Assembly: GCF_946885855.1 (NCBI RefSeq)
Contig: NZ_CAMPHH010000091.1
Coordinates: 1 to 12,006, forward strand
Source: an uncultured Actinotalea sp.
Lineage (GTDB): Bacteria > Actinomycetota > Actinomycetes > Actinomycetales > Cellulomonadaceae
Length of the DNA: 12,006 nt
Direction of reading: 5' to 3'
Positions 7,516-12,006 of the stretch are shown here, piece by piece. Numbering within the stretch: the first letter of the stretch is position 1; the number at the start of each line of letters is the position of its first letter. The position numbers and the translations under genes were made by a program. The notes under the pieces are model-generated. The model was not told the origin of the DNA and ran no database searches. It saw nothing but the letters and a program-made list of their open reading frames with translations.

Positions 7516-8921
7516 GGATCGCCCTCGTCTCCGAGCACGCGAGCCCGTTGGCGACCCTCGGCGGGGTCGACGCCGGTGGCCAGAACGTGCACGTCGCCGC
7601 CCTCGCGGGCGACCTCGCCGCGCGGGGGCACGACGTCGTCGTCTACACCCGCCGCGACGACGCCGACCTGCCCGAGCGCGTCACCATGCCCGGAGGGGTC
7701 GACGTCGTCCACGTGCCGGCCGGCCCCGCCGCGCACGTCCCCAAGGACGACCTGCTGCCGTGGATGGCGGACTTCGGCCGGTGGCTCGCCGCCGACTGGG
7801 AGCGGCACGGCGCCCCGGACCTCGTCCACGCGCACTTCTGGATGTCCGGCCTCGCGGCGCTCCAGGCGTCCAGGGCGATGCCGGAGCCCGTCCCCGTGGT
7901 GCAGACCTTCCACGCGCTCGGCTCCGTCAAGCGCCGGCACCAGGGCGCGGCCGACACGTCCCCGCCCGGGCGGATCGAGACCGAGGCGACGCTCGGACGC
8001 TCGGTCGACCTCGTCGTCGCCACGTGCACCGACGAGGTCGCCGAGCTGCGCCGTCTCGGCATCCCGGCCGAGCGCGTCACCGTCGTGCCGTGCGGGGTGG
8101 ACCGCGACCTCTTCCTCCCGGACGACCCGCGGCGGGTGCGCGACGCGCCGCCGGACGTCTCGGCCGGTGACGACGGCGGTGCGGCCGGCTCGGGCACGGG
8201 TCGCCCGCCGTACCGGCTGCTGTGTCTCGGACGCCTGGTCGAGCGCAAGGGCGTCGGGACCGTCGTCGAGGCGCTCCCGGCGCTCCCCGACGCCGAGCTC
8301 GTCATCGCGGGCGGTCCGTCCGCCGACGAGGTGGACGACGAACCCGAGGCCCGGCGGCTCGCCGCCCTCGCCGAGGAGCTCGGGGTGCGGGACCGCGTCC
8401 GGTTCGTCGGCAGCGTGGCGCGCGAGGACGTCCCGGCCCTCATCCGCAGCGCCGACGTCGTCGTCGCGACGCCCTGGTACGAGCCCTTCGGCATCGTCCC
8501 GCTCGAGGCGGCAGCCTGCGGGAGGCCGCTCGTCGGGACCGCCGTCGGCGGCCTGCTCGACAGCGTCCAGCACGGGGTGACCGGCCTGCTCGTGCCGCCG
8601 CGGGCCCCCCGCGCCCTGGCCACCGCGTTGCGGACGCTGCTCGACGACCCGGCGACCCGGCGCCGGATGGGGACCGCCGCGCGCCGTCGGGCGGTGGAGC
8701 TGTACGGCTGGGACTGCGTCGCCCGGGACACGGAGGCGGCCTACGCGGCGCTGCTGGAGGTCGCCCAGGAGGAACGGGCGGTCAGAGCAGCGCAGGAGGC
8801 ACAGGAGGCGCAGGAGGTGCGGGGCACGCACGGTGGACGCCGCGTGACGCGTGGGCGCAGGACAGCAGGTGCGCGGGGCGCACCGGACCGGGACGACGTG
8901 GTGGAGGTGAGGGCCGTATGA
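7512..8921 (+). CDS. Glycosyltransferase family 4 (MshA/sucrose-synthase-like)
   Basis: This 469-residue retaining glycosyltransferase of family GT4 has all the expected parts. It begins MRIALVSEHASPLATLGGVDAG, with GGQNVHVAALAGDLAARGHDV at about 22-42. It then shows DLVHAHFWMSG (103-113), QTFHALG (131-137), VVPCGVD (191-197), LGRLVERKGV (239-248), and a complete E-x7-E in YEPFGIVPLE (Glu324 and Glu332). The glycine-rich loop after GGQNV and the overall order resemble MshA and plant-type sucrose synthases, but the context argues for a glycan-building role rather than mycothiol. A Gly/Ala/Asp-rich insert lies at about 207-232. About 50 C-terminal residues from 418 onward are low-complexity and charged, including three QEA/QEV repeats. 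The gene starts and ends in ATGA overlaps. Confidence 0.92.
   Translation: MRIALVSEHASPLATLGGVDAGGQNVHVAALAGDLAARGHDVVVYTRRDDADLPERVTMPGGVDVVHVPAGPAAHVPKDDLLPWMADFGRWLAADWERHGAPDLVHAHFWMSGLAALQASRAMPEPVPVVQTFHALGSVKRRHQGAADTSPPGRIETEATLGRSVDLVVATCTDEVAELRRLGIPAERVTVVPCGVDRDLFLPDDPRRVRDAPPDVSAGDDGGAAGSGTGRPPYRLLCLGRLVERKGVGTVVEALPALPDAELVIAGGPSADEVDDEPEARRLAALAEELGVRDRVRFVGSVAREDVPALIRSADVVVATPWYEPFGIVPLEAAACGRPLVGTAVGGLLDSVQHGVTGLLVPPRAPRALATALRTLLDDPATRRRMGTAARRRAVELYGWDCVARDTEAAYAALLEVAQEERAVRAAQEAQEAQEVRGTHGGRRVTRGRRTAGARGAPDRDDVVEVRAV
8792..8818 (+). repeat. Three 9-bp tandem repeats carrying AGGAGG
   Basis: Three in-frame copies of a 9-base unit (GCAGGAGGC, ACAGGAGGC, GCAGGAGGT) encode the QEA/QEV repeats in the tail of the GT4 protein. 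Each copy contains a perfect Shine-Dalgarno-like AGGAGG, and a fourth AGGAGG lies just upstream at 8767-8772. None is at a sensible distance from a start codon. Confidence 0.75.
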
Positions 8922-9550
8922 CCAGCTGGATCGAGGACCACACGGACGAGCTGGCGGAGGCCCTCGTGGCCCTGCGCGAGCAGTCGGACGTCGTCGAGGC
9001 GTGGGGCACCCACCTCGCCGACGTCCTCTGGGCCGGCGGGCGCCTGCTCGCCGCCGGCAACGGGGGCAGCGCCGCCGAGGCCCAGCACCTCACGGCCGAG
9101 CTGGTCGGCCGCTTCCTGGCCGAGCGCCGCCCGCTCAGCGCGATCGCGCTGTGCGCGGAGACGTCGAGCCTCACGGCGATCGTCAACGACTACGGCGCCG
9201 ACGAGATGTTCGCGCGCCAGGTCCAGGCCCACGGGCGGCCGGGCGACGTGCTCGTGCTGCTGTCCACCTCCGGCCGGAGCCCCAACGTGCTGCGGGCGGC
9301 GGAGCGGGCGCGGGAGGCCGGGGTGACGGTCTGGGGCCTCACGGGACGCGGCCCCAACCCGCTCACCCGGCTGTGCGACGAGGCGATCGCGGTGCCCGCG
9401 CCGTCCACGGCCGCGGTCCAGGCGGTGCACCTCGTCGCCGTGCACGGGGTGTGCGCGGCGGTCGACGCGCGGGTGGACGTGCTCGCGGAGCGGTCCCGCA
9501 CGGCCCTGCGGGCGACGGGCGGGCCCGAGCCGGTGCGGAGGACGGCATGA
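8918..9550 (+). CDS. gmhA: Sedoheptulose-7-phosphate isomerase (phosphoheptose isomerase)
   Basis: This 210-residue SIS-domain protein converts sedoheptulose 7-phosphate into D-glycero-D-manno-heptose 7-phosphate, the first committed step to nucleotide-heptose. It shows the phosphate-binding AAGNGGSAAEAQHLTAEL at about 45-62 and SLTAIVNDYGADEMFARQV at about 84-102. The second sugar-phosphate loop, LLSTSGRSPNVL, lies at about 114-125. The metal ligands known from E. coli GmhA have clear counterparts with the same spacing: His57 and Glu61 (four apart) and Gln168 and His176 (eight apart). Length is close to the usual 190-200 residues. The start is the ATG at 8918 in an ATGA overlap, 10 bases after GGAGG at 8903-8907. 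It is followed directly by the HldE-type gene, the next enzymes of the pathway. Confidence 0.93.
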   Translation: MTSWIEDHTDELAEALVALREQSDVVEAWGTHLADVLWAGGRLLAAGNGGSAAEAQHLTAELVGRFLAERRPLSAIALCAETSSLTAIVNDYGADEMFARQVQAHGRPGDVLVLLSTSGRSPNVLRAAERAREAGVTVWGLTGRGPNPLTRLCDEAIAVPAPSTAAVQAVHLVAVHGVCAAVDARVDVLAERSRTALRATGGPEPVRRTA

Positions 9551-11130
9551 CCGCGCCGACGCCGCCGGGTGGGGATGCCGGTGCCGGCCGGGGTCCGGGT
9601 GTGGGCGCCGACGGGCGGCCGCACGTCGTCGTCGTCGGCGACGTGCTGCTGGACCAGGACGTCGACGGCCGCACCGAGCGGCTCTGCCCGGACGCCCCCG
9701 TCCCGGTGCTCGACGTGACCGCGCGGCGCACCAGCCCCGGCGGGGCCGGGCTGACCGCGTTGCTCGTGGCCGCGTCGGGAGCGCGCGTCACCCTCGTCGC
9801 GCCCCTCGCCGACGACGACGCCGGGCGCACGCTCGCCGCGCACCTGGCCACCCGGATGGACGTCCTGCCGCTCGGGCACGCGGGCGGGACGCGCCGCAAG
9901 ATCCGGATCCGCAGCGCGGGGCAGTCCCTCGTCCGGGTCGACGACGGCGGTCCCGGCGCCCCGACGGAGGTTCCCGTGCACCGGGTGCGCGAGGTGCTGG
10001 CCTCGGCGGACGTCGTCCTCGTGTCCGACTACGGGGCGGGGACGACGCGCGACGCCGTCGTGCGCCGACTGCTCGCGGAGGTGGCGCGGCACCGGCCGCT
10101 GGTGTGGGACCCGCACCCGCGCGGCGCCGAGCCCGTGCCCGGGACGGCCCTCGCCACACCGAACGCTGCGGAGGCCCGCGGCGCCGTCGCCGACCTCCCC
10201 GACGCCGCGTGCCTCGCGACCGAGGACGTCATGGCAGCACGGCTGCGCGCGCGCTGGAGCGCCGGAGCCGTCTGCGTCACGGCGGGGTCCGTCGGCGCGT
10301 TCGTCGCGTCGGCGGGCAGCGAGCCGCTGTTCGTCCCGGCACCCGCCGTCAGCGGCGGGGACCCGTGCGGGGCGGGCGACCGCTTCGCCGCGACCGCCGC
10401 GGTGACGCTCGCGCGAGGAGGCTCCGTCGCGGACGCCGTCGCCCTGGCGGTGCGCGACGCGTCGCACTGGGTCGCCGACGGCGGCGCGGAGGGCTACCGG
10501 CGACGGGTCGCCGACACGGGCGTGGCGGACGAGGGTCCGGGCGGCCGGGCGGCGTCGCCGTCGTACCCGGCGCCCGGGGACACACCCGCGGCCGACCCAG
10601 CGGCCGGGCTCGGGGACGCGCCGGACGTCGTCCGGGCGGAGGGGCCGGCCCTCCGCGCGGTGCCGGGGGAGGGCGAGGATCTCGCCGCCCTGGCCGCGCG
10701 CCTGCGCTCGGGCGGTCGGCGTCTCGTCGCGACGGGCGGGTGCTTCGACATCGTCCACGCCGGGCACGTCGCGACCCTCCAGGCCGCGCGCCGGCTCGGC
10801 GACGCGCTCGTCGTGCTCGTGAACTCCGACGACTCGGTCCGCCGGCTCAAGGGGCCGTCCCGTCCGGTCGTCACGGCGCGGGACCGCGCGCGCGTGCTCG
10901 AGGCGTTCGACTGCGTCGACGCGGTCGTCGTCTTCGAGGAGGACGACCCGCGCGAGGCCCTGGCCCGCCTGCAGCCCGACGTCTGGGCCAAGGGCGGCGA
11001 CTACGGCGACGCCGAGCTGCCCGAGGCGGCGGTCGTCCGCCGGCACGGGGGGCGCGTCGTCCTCCTGCCCTACCTCGGCGGCCGGTCGACGACGTCGATC
11101 CTCGCCCGGTCCGCGGAGCGGACCGCCTGA
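9547..11130 (+). CDS. hldE: HldE-type bifunctional heptose-7-phosphate kinase / heptose-1-phosphate nucleotidyltransferase
   Basis: This 527-residue protein fuses two enzymes of heptose activation, as in E. coli HldE (477 residues). Residues about 25-315 are a PfkB-family kinase: VVGDVLLDQDVDG (29-41), APVPVLDV, PGGAG (64-68), KIRIRSAGQSLVRVDDG (118-134), VSDYGAG (159-165), and GDPCGAGDRF with catalytic Asp278. Residues about 390-525 are the nucleotidyltransferase: GGCFDIVHAGHV with His404 and His407, VNSDDSVRRLKG (425-436), KGGDY (492-496) and GGRSTTSIL (511-519). It should make heptose 1,7-bisphosphate and, after the GmhB step, ADP-heptose. The kinase half departs from E. coli HldE at several places (GGAGLT for GGAANVA, DPHPRG for DPKG, PCGAGDR for VTGAGDT). 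A disordered Pro/Ala/Gly linker of about 60 residues joins the halves. The ATG at 9547 lies in an ATGA overlap, 5 bases after GGAGG. Confidence 0.93.
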   Translation: MTAPTPPGGDAGAGRGPGVGADGRPHVVVVGDVLLDQDVDGRTERLCPDAPVPVLDVTARRTSPGGAGLTALLVAASGARVTLVAPLADDDAGRTLAAHLATRMDVLPLGHAGGTRRKIRIRSAGQSLVRVDDGGPGAPTEVPVHRVREVLASADVVLVSDYGAGTTRDAVVRRLLAEVARHRPLVWDPHPRGAEPVPGTALATPNAAEARGAVADLPDAACLATEDVMAARLRARWSAGAVCVTAGSVGAFVASAGSEPLFVPAPAVSGGDPCGAGDRFAATAAVTLARGGSVADAVALAVRDASHWVADGGAEGYRRRVADTGVADEGPGGRAASPSYPAPGDTPAADPAAGLGDAPDVVRAEGPALRAVPGEGEDLAALAARLRSGGRRLVATGGCFDIVHAGHVATLQAARRLGDALVVLVNSDDSVRRLKGPSRPVVTARDRARVLEAFDCVDAVVVFEEDDPREALARLQPDVWAKGGDYGDAELPEAAVVRRHGGRVVLLPYLGGRSTTSILARSAERTA

Positions 11131-11192
11131 CCCGTCCGGGACCCCCACCGCACGACCTCTCGACCAGCGACACCACCACCGGAAGGACCCTC
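11131..11192. other. Intergenic gap between hldE and the dehydrogenase
   Basis: This 62-base gap is the only clear break in the plus-strand run from 1909 onward. Apart from a small GTCC/GGAC inverted repeat near its left end, I see no terminator-like stem with a T tract and no convincing promoter. Its right end holds the ribosome site of the next gene. Read-through from the operon is likely. Confidence 0.5.
11181..11186 (+). promoter_or_regulatory. Ribosome binding site of the short-chain dehydrogenase
   Basis: GGAAGG lies 6 bases before the GTG at 11193. It favours that start over the in-frame ATG at 11223, which has no purine-rich site in front of it. Confidence 0.6.
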
Positions 11193-11948
11193 GTGACCAC
11201 GAGCACGCCCAGCACCACCGGCATGACCAGCACCGCCGACCTGTCCGGCCTGCCCGCGCCGCGCACCGTCGGCACCGTGTACGTCACGGGCGGGGCGAGC
11301 GGCCTCGGCGCGGCGGTCGTCGACGCCGTCCTCGCCGCCGGCGGGACGCCCGCCGTCCTGGACCGGGCGGCCCCGCAGCGCGAGGGCGTCGCCTCCCTCG
11401 AGGTGGACCTCGGGGACTCCGCCGCGGCCGCCGAGGCCGTCGCGCGCCTCGTCGAGCAGGTCGGTCCGCCGACCGCCGTCGTCACCGCGGCGGGCACGGA
11501 CGCGTGCGGACCGCTCACCGAGATCGACCCCGAGGCCTGGGAGAAGGTCGTCCGGGTCAACCTCTTCGGGACGGTCGCGGTCGTCCGGGCCGCGCTGCCG
11601 TACCTGGAGGAGGCGCGGGGCACCGTGGTGACCGTGGGCTCGACGCTGTCGCTGCGGGGCATGAGCGACGCGACCGCCTACAGCGCGTCGAAGTTCGGCG
11701 TGCGGGGCTTCACGCACGCGCTCGCCGCGGAGTACGCGGGCCGCGTCGGGGTCACGCTGCTCATCCCGGGAGGCATGCGGACCGCGTTCTTCGACGGGCG
11801 CACCGAGCAGTACAAGCCCGGGCCGGACGCCGACCTCAACGACCCCCGCCACACCGCCGCCACCGTCATCACCGCGCTGCAGCAGCCGGTCGGCTCGGAG
11901 ATCCGGGAGATGCTCGTCATGGCGTCGGGCGAGTCGTCCTGGCCGTGA
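11193..11948 (+). CDS. Classical short-chain dehydrogenase/reductase (SDR)
   Basis: This 251-residue Rossmann-fold oxidoreductase has the full classical SDR set. It shows the cofactor loop TGGASGLG at 32-39, Asp57 at the end of the second strand (favouring NAD over NADP), VVTAAGT at about 96-102, and the catalytic Asn123, Ser150, Tyr163 and Lys167 (YSASK). The IPGGMRTAFF segment follows at about 191-200. The GTG start at 11193 is chosen for its ribosome site; the N-terminus is Thr/Ser-rich, and the fold begins at about residue 27. It follows the HldE-type gene after 62 bases. It is not an HldD-type ADP-heptose epimerase: those are extended SDRs of about 310 residues with a TGGxGFIG loop. Oxidation, reduction or epimerisation of a sugar in this pathway is plausible, but the substrate is unknown. 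Confidence 0.9.
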   Translation: MTTSTPSTTGMTSTADLSGLPAPRTVGTVYVTGGASGLGAAVVDAVLAAGGTPAVLDRAAPQREGVASLEVDLGDSAAAAEAVARLVEQVGPPTAVVTAAGTDACGPLTEIDPEAWEKVVRVNLFGTVAVVRAALPYLEEARGTVVTVGSTLSLRGMSDATAYSASKFGVRGFTHALAAEYAGRVGVTLLIPGGMRTAFFDGRTEQYKPGPDADLNDPRHTAATVITALQQPVGSEIREMLVMASGESSWP

Positions 11949-12006
11949 TGGGCGACACCGACGCCACCAGGGGCATCGGGGACACCGGGCGGGCGGCGGA
12001 CGCGGC
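11945..12006 (+). CDS. Possible start of a further operon gene (partial)
   Basis: A GTG at 11945 overlaps the SDR stop codon as GTGA, the same junction type used throughout the operon, and an ATG at 11948 follows in the same frame. The frame stays open to the window end, giving about 20 residues beginning MMGDTDATRGIGDTGRAAD. The Gly/Asp/Thr-rich start resembles the disordered N-termini of the other operon proteins, but no family can be recognised and the ribosome site is weak (GGGCGAG). Confidence 0.4.
   Translation, partial: MMGDTDATRGIGDTGRAADA

Noticed and set aside
9190..11148. 652-codon minus-strand frame opposite gmhA and the HldE-type gene
   Set aside because: It is another high-GC antisense shadow with no motif or ribosome site, opposite two genes with intact catalytic residues.

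Overview
This 12,006-base window has very high GC, long overlapping open frames in every phase, and strong G/C bias at third codon positions. That suggests a high-GC actinomycete (Actinomycetota), perhaps of the Micrococcales/Cellulomonas kind, although the genus cannot be fixed from sequence alone. No rRNA, tRNA, CRISPR array, insertion sequence or phage gene was seen.

Layout. A short left edge (1-116) holds at most the tail of another gene. A minus-strand aldehyde dehydrogenase (117-1643) follows. A 265-base divergent intergenic region (1644-1908) holds inverted repeats and a locally AT-richer patch that looks regulatory. From 1909 to the right end everything reads on the plus strand as one probable operon: a NodU/CmcH-type O-carbamoyltransferase; a fusion of a family-2 glycosyltransferase with a GmhB-type HAD phosphatase; a family-9 (heptosyltransferase-type) glycosyltransferase; two GT4/GT-B glycosyltransferases; a GmhA-type sedoheptulose-7-phosphate isomerase; an HldE-type bifunctional kinase/nucleotidyltransferase; a classical short-chain dehydrogenase; and possibly the start of one more gene. 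The first seven operon genes are joined by six consecutive 4-base ATGA/GTGA stop/start overlaps, which points to tight translational coupling.

How the genes work together. GmhA, the HldE kinase domain, the GmhB domain and the HldE nucleotidyltransferase domain together make the full four-step route from sedoheptulose 7-phosphate to a nucleotide-activated D-glycero-D-manno-heptose (ADP-heptose by family precedent). The GT9 protein is the natural candidate to transfer it. The three other glycosyltransferases would extend the glycan and the carbamoyltransferase could decorate it. The usual Gram-negative epimerase HldD is not in the window; a classical short-chain dehydrogenase closes the visible operon instead. 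The best reading is a heptose-containing, possibly carbamoylated surface glycan or glycolipid made by a Gram-positive organism that has no LPS. The enzyme families are clear from sequence; the final product is inferred.
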